A DNA stretch of 53,452 nt from NCBI GenBank assembly GCA_964507825.1, contig CAZDQM010000021.1, positions 1 to 53,452 of the forward strand, in the 5' to 3' direction. This stretch comes from JAWVZS01 sp964507825. Lineage in GTDB: Archaea; Thermoproteota; Nitrososphaeria; Nitrososphaerales; Nitrosopumilaceae. Positions 1 through 7,518 of this stretch are shown here, piece by piece; the stretch's first letter is position 1; every line of letters begins with the position of its first letter. The notes under the pieces are model-generated. The model had not been told where the DNA came from. It did no database searches and saw nothing but the letters and a program-made list of their open reading frames with translations. Made by a program: the position numbers and the translations under genes.

Positions 1-815
1 ACGCGTGGCTGCTCAACTTTACGGCAGCCAAGGTGGTGAAACATACCGAGGCAGGTAACATAGAGGCCGCCGCCACGTTTGAGATCATGCTCCAGACGTT
101 ACAGGGCAACGGCACCTATACCGTATCTGATATCAAGGCGCGCCCCGACAGGCAGGATTCTGCCTGGCAGGACCGCGGCCCAAACGAGAACTGGAATCGT
201 GTATATGACGAACTAGACCGTCTAGAGACCTGCCGCGCCGTGTCTGTGACGGGTATAACTGTCGGCGTCCTAGCGGGACCTGCTGTATACTCGGGTACAA
301 CTGCCTGGTTCCTGCTGTCTGCCTCACCCGTATATGCGCTTGACGTAGATGTGGTGGTGGGCCAGTCCGGCAACTATACGGCCTCCACCGGTACCAAGAC
401 CGTCTCGATTCCCGCGGGAGGCACCGCGATACTCGGCGTGCCCACCGTACACGGCGACGGCCCTGACGGCTCTGTTACCGTTACCGTGTCCCCCGGAGCC
501 GGATACAACGCGTCAGGTACCAGGGATTCTGCTACGGTTACAGTGTACGGCGGCGCGCCCGATTCTTCCTGCGTAACGACGGATACATTCCTACTAGAGT
601 TTGCATCCCGCAAGGCTGCCCAGCACGCGGAGAGCGGCGCAGGTGACTTTGACCGCCTGCTTCGTACCATGCAGGGCGCCGATACCTATACTATATCTGA
701 TATCAAGGCGCGCCCCGACAGGCAGGATTCTGCTTGGCAGGACCGCGGCCCAAACGAGAACTGGAATCGTGTATATGATGAACTAGACCGTCTAGAGGCT
801 TGCCGCGCAAACTAG
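1..815 (+). CDS. Repeat-containing surface-type protein, 3' part
   Basis: The reading frame is open from the left edge to the TAG at 813-815, so the gene starts outside the window; a GTG at 33 is probably internal. It holds two copies of a module of about 75 residues (up to roughly 235, and 588-812), each ending in a charged stretch with the core DIKARPDRQDSAWQDRG. Between them lies a region of about 110 residues rich in V, T, G and S, resembling a beta-sandwich cell-surface domain, and including a hydrophobic stretch near 250-330. The charged cores are almost identical in DNA while the rest of each module has diverged. No enzyme motif is seen. A large extracellular or envelope protein is likely, but the family is not recognised. 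Confidence 0.6.
   Translation, partial: AWLLNFTAAKVVKHTEAGNIEAAATFEIMLQTLQGNGTYTVSDIKARPDRQDSAWQDRGPNENWNRVYDELDRLETCRAVSVTGITVGVLAGPAVYSGTTAWFLLSASPVYALDVDVVVGQSGNYTASTGTKTVSIPAGGTAILGVPTVHGDGPDGSVTVTVSPGAGYNASGTRDSATVTVYGGAPDSSCVTTDTFLLEFASRKAAQHAESGAGDFDRLLRTMQGADTYTISDIKARPDRQDSAWQDRGPNENWNRVYDELDRLEACRAN
124..235 (+). repeat. Direct DNA repeat, copy 1 of 2
   Basis: A stretch of about 112 bp recurs at 694-805 in the same orientation and reading frame, 570 bp (190 codons) away. I count only about four differences, all near the middle or end. The flanking parts of the two protein modules are much less alike, which suggests recent duplication or gene conversion limited to this core. Confidence 0.9.
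694..805 (+). repeat. Direct DNA repeat, copy 2 of 2
   Basis: Second copy of the 112-bp coding repeat at 124-235. It encodes the last charged block of the surface-type protein, just before its stop codon. Confidence 0.9.
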
Positions 816-965
816 AGTCATCTCATCAAATCTGATATACTCTGTATAATGGAGCAGTCATGCTTTCAGTAGTGATACATGCGTAATTCGCGCCCGATTA
901 TATCACCTCAAGTCCAGATCTGCACGCATGGCGCGAGATGCTGACACCGTCATGTTTGCGTCATG

Positions 966-1054
966 CGTAACTGTTAACGTCGTGCCTAGATTTTTGCACT
1001 ATACATTGAACTTTGCCTAAAAATGATCATCTCAAAATCGCGTTAACAGTTACG
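966..1054. repeat. Perfect 14-bp inverted repeat
   Basis: CGTAACTGTTAACG at 966-979 is the exact reverse complement of CGTTAACAGTTACG at 1041-1054, with 61 bases between. Each arm contains the self-complementary GTTAAC. It could be a pair of regulator sites, the ends of a small element, or a long-range hairpin; nothing decides between these. Confidence 0.85.
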
Positions 1055-1075
1055 ATCAAATCATCTTATATCCTA

Positions 1076-1091
1076 CGACCTGACCTTGTAC
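1076..1091 (+). repeat. Dispersed 16-bp motif CGACCTGACCTTGTAC
   Basis: Identical to 36207-36222, and 15/16 identical in reverse complement to 36776-36791. The first A upstream is shared too. It lies about 50 bp before the S6e start. Confidence 0.75.
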
Positions 1092-1141
1092 AAAAAATAT
1101 GTCCAAACCTTAATTAGTAGTTTTGATGGCCCGTCTCATAC

Positions 1142-1531
1142 TTGACCAACTTTAAGATAACCGTCTCTGATACCAAGGGCAGATCCGTCACTAAGGAATT
1201 AAAGGATGCCGAGGCAAACGCCATGATTGGACTCACTGTTGGCAGCCAGGCGGACGCATCCGCCGTGGGCCTAGACGGCAAAATCACCATAACCGGTGGA
1301 AGCGACAAGTCCGGCGTGCCCATTCGCGGTGACGTGCATGGTAGCGCAAGAAAGTACGTCCTTCTATCCAAGGGCGTGGGACTGCAAAAGACCGAGACAG
1401 GACAACGCGTAAGAAAGCTTGTACGCGGTAACCAGATATCTGAGGAAATCTACCAGATAAACTGCCGCTATGACGGCATCCTGCCCGTAAAGGAGCCTGC
1501 CGAAGAAAAGCCAGAGGAATCAAAGGCATAA
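1142..1531 (+). CDS. rps6e: Ribosomal protein S6e (eS6)
   Basis: A 129-residue protein of the archaeal/eukaryotic eS6 family, a small-subunit ribosomal protein. The N-terminus FKITVSDTKGRS, the GKITITGGSDKSGVPIRGDV block and the basic GQRVRKLVRGNQIS segment are typical. The start is a TTG; an in-frame stop lies 18 bases upstream, so no longer form is possible. The acidic, E/K-rich C-terminal 15 residues are low in complexity. The aIF2-gamma gene follows 31 bases downstream in the same direction, a pairing common in archaea. Confidence 0.92.
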   Translation: MTNFKITVSDTKGRSVTKELKDAEANAMIGLTVGSQADASAVGLDGKITITGGSDKSGVPIRGDVHGSARKYVLLSKGVGLQKTETGQRVRKLVRGNQISEEIYQINCRYDGILPVKEPAEEKPEESKA

Positions 1532-1562
1532 CTTAAGATACCCGGACTCTGAATTTTTAACA

Positions 1563-2825
1563 TTGCATTGGAAAGAGACACTTCCCGATTGGTACATTGA
1601 AAAACACGGTTACCAGCCGTGCGTGAACATAGGCACCGCCGGGCACGTAGATCACGGCAAGACCACGCTGATTCAGGCGCTTACCGGCAGCTGGACTAGC
1701 GTCCACAGTCAGGAGTTAAAACGCGGAATTACCATCCGTGTCGGCTATTCGGACGCGGCATTTTACAAGTGCCCCACGTGCGAGGAACCGACGGGATACT
1801 CTACTAGCCCCTCATGCCCTAGATGTAAGGGGCCAAGCAAGCTGTCCCGGGTCGTTAGCTTTGTAGACAGTCCCGGTCACGAGAGCCTGATGGCCAACAT
1901 GCTCTCTGGCTCCGCCCTGATGGACGGGGCCCTACTACTCGTGGCGGCCAATGAAAAGGTCCCAAGGCCTCAGACCAAGGAGCATCTCCTCGCCCTCCAG
2001 ACACTTGGAATCAGGCAGATCGTCTTGGTACAAAACAAGGTCGACCTGATCACCTACAAGGAGGCAGTCTCAAACTATTCGGAGATATCCAAGTTTGTAA
2101 AAAGGACCAACGCGTCAAAATCCCCCGTGATTCCAATATCGGCGCAGTCCGGACTCAACATTGATGCCCTGATCGGGGCCATCGAGTCGACTGTCCCGAC
2201 CCCAAAGCGGGACAGCTCCCGGGATCCCATCATGCACGTACTGCGCTCCTTTGATGTAAACAAGCCTGGAACCCGGATCAAGGATATGCGGGGCGGCGTC
2301 ATCGGCGGAAGTCTAGTCCAGGGCGAGTTTTCAGTAGGCGACGAGGTCGAGATAAAGCCCGGAATCGTGAACCCGAAAAAAAATACCTACGTCCCGATTC
2401 AGACTGAGATCGTATCTTTGGGTACGGGCGCCGGCATGGTGGACTCTGTCCGGCCCGGGGGACTAGTCGCAATCGGGACCAAGCTGGATCCAGCACTTAC
2501 TAGAAGCGACTCCTTTATCGGCTCCATAATGGGCAAGCCCGGAACACTTCCCGACAATTCGACTGGCGCTACCCTGAAGGTGAGCCTGTTTGATCTGGCG
2601 GTGGGCTCGCACGAGGAGACCAAGGTACTGCCAATACAAAAGGGCGAAAACCTCCGGCTCAACATAGGCACGGCACCGATTCTCTCCAAGGTGACCGGTA
2701 CTAGGGACGGCCGCGTCACCGTAGAATTTCGAAGACCCGTCTGCCTGTTTGAGGGCGGTAACGTGGCCATAAGCAGGCGGATCGCCGACAGATGGCGCTT
2801 GATAGGTGCTGGTACAGTTGGTTGA
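1563..2825 (+). CDS. eif2g: Translation initiation factor aIF2, gamma subunit
   Basis: The 420-residue GTPase subunit of archaeal aIF2, which carries initiator Met-tRNA to the small ribosomal subunit. The G1 motif GHVDHGKT is at residues 27-34, DSPGHE near 102-107 and NKVD at 158-161. A four-cysteine zinc knuckle (Cys70, 73, 85, 88) sits in the G domain, as usual for the family. Domains II and III follow, ending at the normal length. The start is TTG at 1563, two codons before the conserved leader. Its stop overlaps the start of the PIN gene. The alpha subunit lies 3.3 kb away on the other strand; beta is not in the window. Confidence 0.96.
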   Translation: MHWKETLPDWYIEKHGYQPCVNIGTAGHVDHGKTTLIQALTGSWTSVHSQELKRGITIRVGYSDAAFYKCPTCEEPTGYSTSPSCPRCKGPSKLSRVVSFVDSPGHESLMANMLSGSALMDGALLLVAANEKVPRPQTKEHLLALQTLGIRQIVLVQNKVDLITYKEAVSNYSEISKFVKRTNASKSPVIPISAQSGLNIDALIGAIESTVPTPKRDSSRDPIMHVLRSFDVNKPGTRIKDMRGGVIGGSLVQGEFSVGDEVEIKPGIVNPKKNTYVPIQTEIVSLGTGAGMVDSVRPGGLVAIGTKLDPALTRSDSFIGSIMGKPGTLPDNSTGATLKVSLFDLAVGSHEETKVLPIQKGENLRLNIGTAPILSKVTGTRDGRVTVEFRRPVCLFEGGNVAISRRIADRWRLIGAGTVG

Positions 2826-3186
2826 CGTCATCTGTGATACGAGTTTTCTTATCCACTTGGCCACCAGCCGAATTAAAAACATGTCAAACCTTGGAGTTGA
2901 GATCGGCGAGATCTCTTTTGTGATACCCAGAATCGTAGTATCAGAGCTCAACACACTCTCTAGGAATAATTCCAAATCCGACAAAGCTGCCGCGGCGCTT
3001 GACTATATCCGCAATAAAAAAATCCTAGATATAAACGGGGATTTTGCCGACAAGGAGATCCTGAACCATGTAAAATCACACGGCGGAATCGTTGCTACCA
3101 TGGACCGGGAGCTAAAAATACTAGTAAAGGCCGCAGGCGGCAGCATAATCTCGTTCTCAAACGATAAAATGGTCCTAGAATCCTAG
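2818..3186 (+). CDS. PIN-domain protein, Fcf1/VapC-like nuclease fold
   Basis: A small single-domain PIN protein of about 122 residues. The first acidic pair is in VDVICDTSFL, a conserved Glu is in VVSELNTL and later Asp residues are in IVATMDRELK, matching the usual metal-binding set of this RNase fold. I prefer the TTG at 2818, which overlaps the aIF2-gamma stop by 8 bases, over GTG at 2806. A PIN protein directly behind aIF2-gamma is a common archaeal arrangement and points to an rRNA-processing or housekeeping role rather than a toxin, because no antitoxin gene precedes it. Exact substrate unknown. Confidence 0.85.
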   Translation: MVDVICDTSFLIHLATSRIKNMSNLGVEIGEISFVIPRIVVSELNTLSRNNSKSDKAAAALDYIRNKKILDINGDFADKEILNHVKSHGGIVATMDRELKILVKAAGGSIISFSNDKMVLES

Positions 3187-3220
3187 AAAAATTTAACTGG
3201 TATTACCATTACTATATCAC

Positions 3221-3688
3221 ATGAACGTATCCCTTTCGAGCCCGGCCTTTGCGCACGGCTCTGAGATTCCGGCTAGGTTCGGCTACAAGCACGAGAACCG
3301 CAGCCCCCCGCTAGTCATTGCAGGTATCCCCCAAGACTCCAAATCCATCGCGCTGATCATGGATGATCCTGACGCGATGGGCGCGGTCGGAAAAATCTGG
3401 ACGCACTGGTTGATCTGGAACATTCCTGTACAGTCCTTGGTCCTAGGCGAGTCGGCTGTCCCCGAGGGCGCCGTGGAGGGAGTCAACGACTTTGGCCAGG
3501 TGGGTTATGGCGGCCCCGCACCACCGGACGGGCGGCACACATACATCTTCAAATTATACGTCCTGAACTCAATACTGGACCTGAAAAGCGGTTCCACCAA
3601 GCAACAGCTCGAGGATTCTATACGGGGCCATGTAATTGCAGAGGCCCGATTAAAAGGAACGTTTGCCCCAGACTCTTCAAAAGAATAA
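3221..3688 (+). CDS. PEBP-family (YbhB/Raf kinase inhibitor-like) protein
   Basis: A 155-residue phosphatidylethanolamine-binding-like protein, the normal full length of prokaryotic YbhB/YbcL members. The ligand-site signatures are visible: DDPDA at residues 48-52, THWLIWNI at 61-68 and PPDGRHTYIF around 101-110. No signal peptide is present, so it is probably cytoplasmic. The cellular role of archaeal PEBP proteins is not settled. It begins with ATG 35 bases after the PIN gene, and a TATA-like stretch (AAAAATTTAACTGG) precedes it. Confidence 0.93.
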   Translation: MNVSLSSPAFAHGSEIPARFGYKHENRSPPLVIAGIPQDSKSIALIMDDPDAMGAVGKIWTHWLIWNIPVQSLVLGESAVPEGAVEGVNDFGQVGYGGPAPPDGRHTYIFKLYVLNSILDLKSGSTKQQLEDSIRGHVIAEARLKGTFAPDSSKE

Positions 3689-3715
3689 TAAGCATGTTTT
3701 ATTGGATTCCTTTAA

Positions 3716-5920
3716 TTGTCACAGACACACTTGGTTAAAAAAGGCAAATTTGTCATCACGCCAAGACACCTGCTTTTAATCGGAATCCTTGCACTATCCT
3801 TCTCAATATCATTCCTTTTGCGCAGCGCGCCCCTAAATTACGGCTTTGAACTAAATGAATTTGATCCGTTCTTCAACTATAGGGCCACCGAATACCTCGT
3901 AGAGAACGGCTATGCCGCATACCTAGACTGGCATGACGACATGAGCTGGTATCCGAATGGACGCGATATCTCGGCAACGTCACAAAACATGTTGCACGCT
4001 ACTGCCGCGATAACCTATTGGATCTTCGGAGGAGGCACGAGCTTGTACGAATTCATCATACTGTTCCCGGTAGTCTTTGGCGCGCTCACCGCGATCATAA
4101 TCTTTGCACTAGTTAGGGTGATCGGGGGCACCACCGCCGGCCTGTTTGCCGCAATGCTTTACGCGATATCGGTGCCGGTGCTGGTAAGGGGTGTAGCGGG
4201 ATGGTTCAAGTCCGAGCCGCTAGGGCTGTTTTATGGGATTCTCGGGATATACCTACTTCTTAGCGGCTTAAAGTCGTCTAATCCAAAGATCGCCCTTGCC
4301 AAGCTAGTCGGCGGCGGCGTAATCCTTTCACTGGGATTGTCTTCATGGGGCGGGGATCAGTTTTTCGTCCTTTCACTGGGGATATTCTTCCTTGCACTCC
4401 CATTTCTGAACAAGAATCATAAATTCCAACTGTGGGCGATTCCAGTATTTGTGTCATCCATGATTGCGACATCGGCGCTCTTTGAGCGCCCAGGTTTAGG
4501 CTCTTTTATCGGGCTCGGCGGACTTGCGATTATAGGCCCAACGATATTCCTTGTAATATGTAATCTGATTCAGATGTACAGTAGCAAGGTCAAGGCAATG
4601 CGCAACGCCATCTTGTTCCTGGTAGGCACGCTGGTATCCGGTATTGCCGCAATAGTACTAACCTTTACTGGCACATTTTTGTATATCCCCAGCTTTAGGT
4701 ACCTAAATGCGATAAACCCATTCCTAATTTCAAAGGATCCATTGGTGGACTCTGTATCTGAGCATGCGACGACTACCCTTACACAGTCTTTTTACTTTCA
4801 CTCCATACTGATGGTCTTTGCCGGTATAGGGATATGGCTTATCCTAAGCAAAAAGGCCAATCCTAGTAACCGTGACATGTATGGGTTTGCGCTGATCTTT
4901 GGATTTTTTGGGGTGTACATCAGCTCCGCGTTTGTCAGGCTAGAGGTATTTGCCTCCATTGCCATAATCATACTTGGGTCCATTGGATTATCCATCCTGT
5001 TCTCAAATATATTTAGGCGCCAAGGCACCAAGAGCGCAAGCAACCCCATAATACAGATAGTGTTTTCCGTGGGAATTGCCATAATGCTACTCTCCCCGTT
5101 GAATATCCCCGCCCAGGGAAACTGGTCGAATGTATCGGATATTCCCCCCACCATCTTAAACGGCGCTACATCGTATGCGATCTCCTATCCTGACTGGCCC
5201 GCAACCTTTGAATGGATGCGGCAAAACACGCCAGAGGACTCTGTCATTGCGGCATGGTGGGATTATGGGTACTGGATCAGTACCGTAGGGGAGCGGACCA
5301 GTTTAGTGGACAATGCGACGATTGATAGCGTGCAGATTGCCAAGGTGGCCAAGATGTTCATCAGCTCGCCAGATGACGCGTGGCAGATGTTGCAAGAGAT
5401 GGGCGCCGATTATGTTTTGATATTTGTTGTGGCTCAGCCGGTGCATACTGGCGCAAATCTGGGATACTATACGTTGCAGGGCGGCGGCGAGGAGAGCAAG
5501 AAACACTGGATCATTCGTATCGCAGGCGAGTCCACGTCGACATACGTCCATGATGACGGAATCAGTGGAACCCCGCACTTTTGGGATAATACCGTACTGG
5601 GCAAGTTGTTCCCGTTCTCACCCCTGCTGTATTTTGATCCGATGACCCAGCAGCCCTATAATGAGTACCAGCCGGGCTCCATCCCACTCCATGTCAAGGA
5701 TATCAAGTATCCTGCCGACGGCGACGGCCCATTCAAACTGGCATACTCGTCACCAAGTTACAATATACCTGGGGCATCACCGGTGCTAGGCGTGATCATT
5801 TATGAGGTCAACAAGGATTACGCGCCACTAGAGCCGCTAGTTATCGAGCCGGAATCTGTACCGGTACCCGTACCGGTACCCGTCCCCGTACCTGCACCTG
5901 CACCGGTACCCGTACCCTGA
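3716..5920 (+). CDS. aglB: Oligosaccharyltransferase STT3/AglB
   Basis: A 734-residue membrane protein that transfers lipid-linked glycans to asparagine in N-glycosylation. The first external loop carries the catalytic FDPFFNYR segment (about residues 49-56), thirteen or so hydrophobic segments follow, and the acceptor-binding WWDYG motif is at 514-518 in the soluble domain. The start is TTG. The last 20 residues are a Pro-Val/Pro-Ala repeat encoded by GGTACC-rich DNA. This tail is read antisense as the 3' end of nop10, a 103-nt overlap. The tail is outside the conserved domain and may be dispensable for catalysis. Confidence 0.95.
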   Translation: MSQTHLVKKGKFVITPRHLLLIGILALSFSISFLLRSAPLNYGFELNEFDPFFNYRATEYLVENGYAAYLDWHDDMSWYPNGRDISATSQNMLHATAAITYWIFGGGTSLYEFIILFPVVFGALTAIIIFALVRVIGGTTAGLFAAMLYAISVPVLVRGVAGWFKSEPLGLFYGILGIYLLLSGLKSSNPKIALAKLVGGGVILSLGLSSWGGDQFFVLSLGIFFLALPFLNKNHKFQLWAIPVFVSSMIATSALFERPGLGSFIGLGGLAIIGPTIFLVICNLIQMYSSKVKAMRNAILFLVGTLVSGIAAIVLTFTGTFLYIPSFRYLNAINPFLISKDPLVDSVSEHATTTLTQSFYFHSILMVFAGIGIWLILSKKANPSNRDMYGFALIFGFFGVYISSAFVRLEVFASIAIIILGSIGLSILFSNIFRRQGTKSASNPIIQIVFSVGIAIMLLSPLNIPAQGNWSNVSDIPPTILNGATSYAISYPDWPATFEWMRQNTPEDSVIAAWWDYGYWISTVGERTSLVDNATIDSVQIAKVAKMFISSPDDAWQMLQEMGADYVLIFVVAQPVHTGANLGYYTLQGGGEESKKHWIIRIAGESTSTYVHDDGISGTPHFWDNTVLGKLFPFSPLLYFDPMTQQPYNEYQPGSIPLHVKDIKYPADGDGPFKLAYSSPSYNIPGASPVLGVIIYEVNKDYAPLEPLVIEPESVPVPVPVPVPVPAPAPVPVP

Positions 5921-6072
5921 CCGTACCTTTCTGCCAACCTGTATTCCATGTATCTGTCGTCCGGGGAAAACTTTGCTGGATGCGCCGAACGCGTCTGGCC
6001 GCTGCACTTTGCGCACTCGGACCTTGTCGTATATACATTACACTTTGTACATTTTCTCAGTTGAAACTTTAT
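5818..6072 (-). CDS. nop10: H/ACA RNP protein Nop10 with Gly-Thr tail
   Basis: An 84-residue frame not obvious from standard start codons. It contains the Nop10 signature: two CxxC pairs (KCTKC and ECAKC), NVYTT between them and SAHPAKFSPDDRYMEYRLAERYG, typical of the pseudouridylation and rRNA-processing RNP subunit. It begins one base after the aIF2-alpha stop, the usual archaeal gene order. The codon at the expected Met position is ATA (6070-6072); no in-frame ATG, GTG or TTG lies upstream, so AUA initiation, a CTG four codons later, or a base error must be assumed. After the conserved core comes a tail of alternating Gly with Thr or Ala, then a Ser/Gly end, lying antisense to the STT3 C-terminus. 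Confidence 0.85.
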   Translation of the reverse strand: MKFQLRKCTKCNVYTTRSECAKCSGQTRSAHPAKFSPDDRYMEYRLAERYGQGTGTGAGAGTGTGTGTGTGTDSGSITSGSSGA

Positions 6073-6073
6073 G

Positions 6074-6874
6074 CTATTCCACCCGCGTCTTTTTTGATTC
6101 CTCTCGCTCGAATCTAAACGTGCCCTTCTTTTTTTCTATTCCCTGCTGTATATCTGCAATAACCGGCTTGATTGCCTTTTCGGCTGACTTAAAGTCGGGC
6201 GCCGTGATTCCAAGCCTGTATTTTGGCGCTCCCAGGTACGTGATCTCGACCTTGATGCCATCCTGTCCACTTGATGCATTCTGTAGCGTCTTTTTGATTA
6301 TTTCGACCCCGCTTGAGTTGGGGTTGGTTATCTCCATTATCCCTCTCACCTCCACGGAAGGCAGCCTGATCTTTGAGCACACCTCCTCGATCACCGCGAG
6401 CGTTTTTTTGTGAATCTTTAGCGCCTTTACTACTATTATTCCCCTAGTTGCGATATCCATGAACGCGTCAAACAGGGAGTCATACTTTGAGTATAATAGA
6501 TCCTCTATCTCCTCGCCGCCACTCTCCGATAATCCGGCCTTTTCTACTACATTTTTCATCAGCGTCCTGCCCTTCTCCTCGCGCTTTACTTCCAACAATT
6601 TCTTCTTTTTCTGATCCGTTGATATCTGCTTTAGCGAAAGGTCTATGTCATTCCTGCCCGGATTCACCTTCTTTACTAGCAGGACCTTCTTCTCCCCTAC
6701 CCTAACAAACTTGCCGACGGAGCGAATCCATCCGGGGGCAATCTCCGATATGTGCAAGAATCCTTGCATCCCGTCATACTCGTCGAGCGTGACATACGCC
6801 CCGTGATCCATGATTCTCGATATTGTTGCCAGTACAATCTCGCCGCGTTCGGGCAGATCCAAGTCTGAAGACAT
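6074..6874 (-). CDS. eif2a: Translation initiation factor aIF2, alpha subunit
   Basis: About 266 residues. An N-terminal S1 OB-fold (GEIVLATISRIMDHGAYVTLDEYDG, then GFLHISEIAPGWIRS) is followed by the helical middle domain and the alpha/beta C-terminal domain that binds aIF2-gamma. I chose ATG at 6874 (MSSDLDLPERG) because family members start a few residues before the PERGE segment; a TTG at 6889 would add five residues. nop10 follows after one base and is probably cotranscribed. Confidence 0.94.
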   Translation of the reverse strand: MSSDLDLPERGEIVLATISRIMDHGAYVTLDEYDGMQGFLHISEIAPGWIRSVGKFVRVGEKKVLLVKKVNPGRNDIDLSLKQISTDQKKKKLLEVKREEKGRTLMKNVVEKAGLSESGGEEIEDLLYSKYDSLFDAFMDIATRGIIVVKALKIHKKTLAVIEEVCSKIRLPSVEVRGIMEITNPNSSGVEIIKKTLQNASSGQDGIKVEITYLGAPKYRLGITAPDFKSAEKAIKPVIADIQQGIEKKKGTFRFEREESKKTRVE

Positions 6875-6918
6875 GGTGCTCAAGTCCAATCCTGCGTAAA
6901 TTAATGTTGCTTGGCGAG

Positions 6919-7446
6919 CTAAAAGTCTATTCCCTTCCTAGCCCGGACTCCGGACCTGAACGGGTGCTTGATCTCCCTCATCTCGGTGACCAGATCGGCG
7001 GCCTCGATGATTTCTGGCCGCGCATGGTTCCCGGTAAGGACCAGGTCAAGGCAATCCGGCTTGTTTCCAATTATATCCATTATATCATCTACGTTGACTA
7101 GGCCCATGTTTATCGCATAATTTATCTCATCTAGTATAACTAAATCGTATATACCCGACGAGACCCTCTCCTTGCTTATCCTGACTGCCTCCCTTGCAAC
7201 ACTTTCATGCTCTTCTCTTGAGCTCTTGTCATCTATAATGCCGACAAACCCCCTTCCAATCGCAGTCATTTCAAACTCCGGCTCTAGTCTTTTAGACGAG
7301 TCCATCTCGCCGTAATGCCATGAGCCCTTGATGAATTGGATCATGCACACCCTCTTGCCGTGTCCCACCGCCCGCATGGCCATGCCAAGCGCGGCCGTAG
7401 TCTTTCCCTTGCCGCCCCCGGTGTACACTATTACCATACCTCCCAT
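6919..7446 (-). CDS. cobO: Cob(I)alamin adenosyltransferase, CobO/CobA type
   Basis: A 175-residue ATP:corrinoid adenosyltransferase, which attaches the 5'-deoxyadenosyl group to reduced cobalt. The P-loop GGGKGKTT is at residues 10-17, and the conserved LVILDEINYAI, LVLTGNHARPEI and C-terminal VRARKGIDF motifs are all present. Length is normal for the CobO/BtuR family. It faces cbiA on the opposite strand with 72 bases between, so the two share a divergent promoter region. It begins the cobalamin block of the window. Confidence 0.95.
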   Translation of the reverse strand: MGGMVIVYTGGGKGKTTAALGMAMRAVGHGKRVCMIQFIKGSWHYGEMDSSKRLEPEFEMTAIGRGFVGIIDDKSSREEHESVAREAVRISKERVSSGIYDLVILDEINYAINMGLVNVDDIMDIIGNKPDCLDLVLTGNHARPEIIEAADLVTEMREIKHPFRSGVRARKGIDF

Positions 7447-7518
7447 GACATGCCAGTAACGGCGCTTGGTAAAAAGATAACCAACAGACTATAATGGAAC
7501 AGAACCAGATATGATACA

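Larger units (their letters stand above)
816..1141. other. Non-coding gap with inverted repeat and shared motif
   Basis: No convincing gene lies in these 326 bases. They hold a perfect 14-bp inverted repeat (966-979 and 1041-1054) and a copy (1076-1091) of a 16-bp motif that also borders a Fic/Doc relic at 36.2-36.8 kb. The last 60 bases, with A/T-rich stretches at 1092-1100 and 1108-1118, presumably carry the promoter of the S6e gene. Confidence 0.6.

Noticed and set aside
816..1141. CRISPR or tandem repeat array in the first gap
   Set aside because: Only one inverted pair is present; no regularly spaced repeats exist here or elsewhere in the window.
5973..6413. Plus-strand reading over aIF2-alpha and nop10
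   Set aside because: Antisense to two recognised genes and without motifs.
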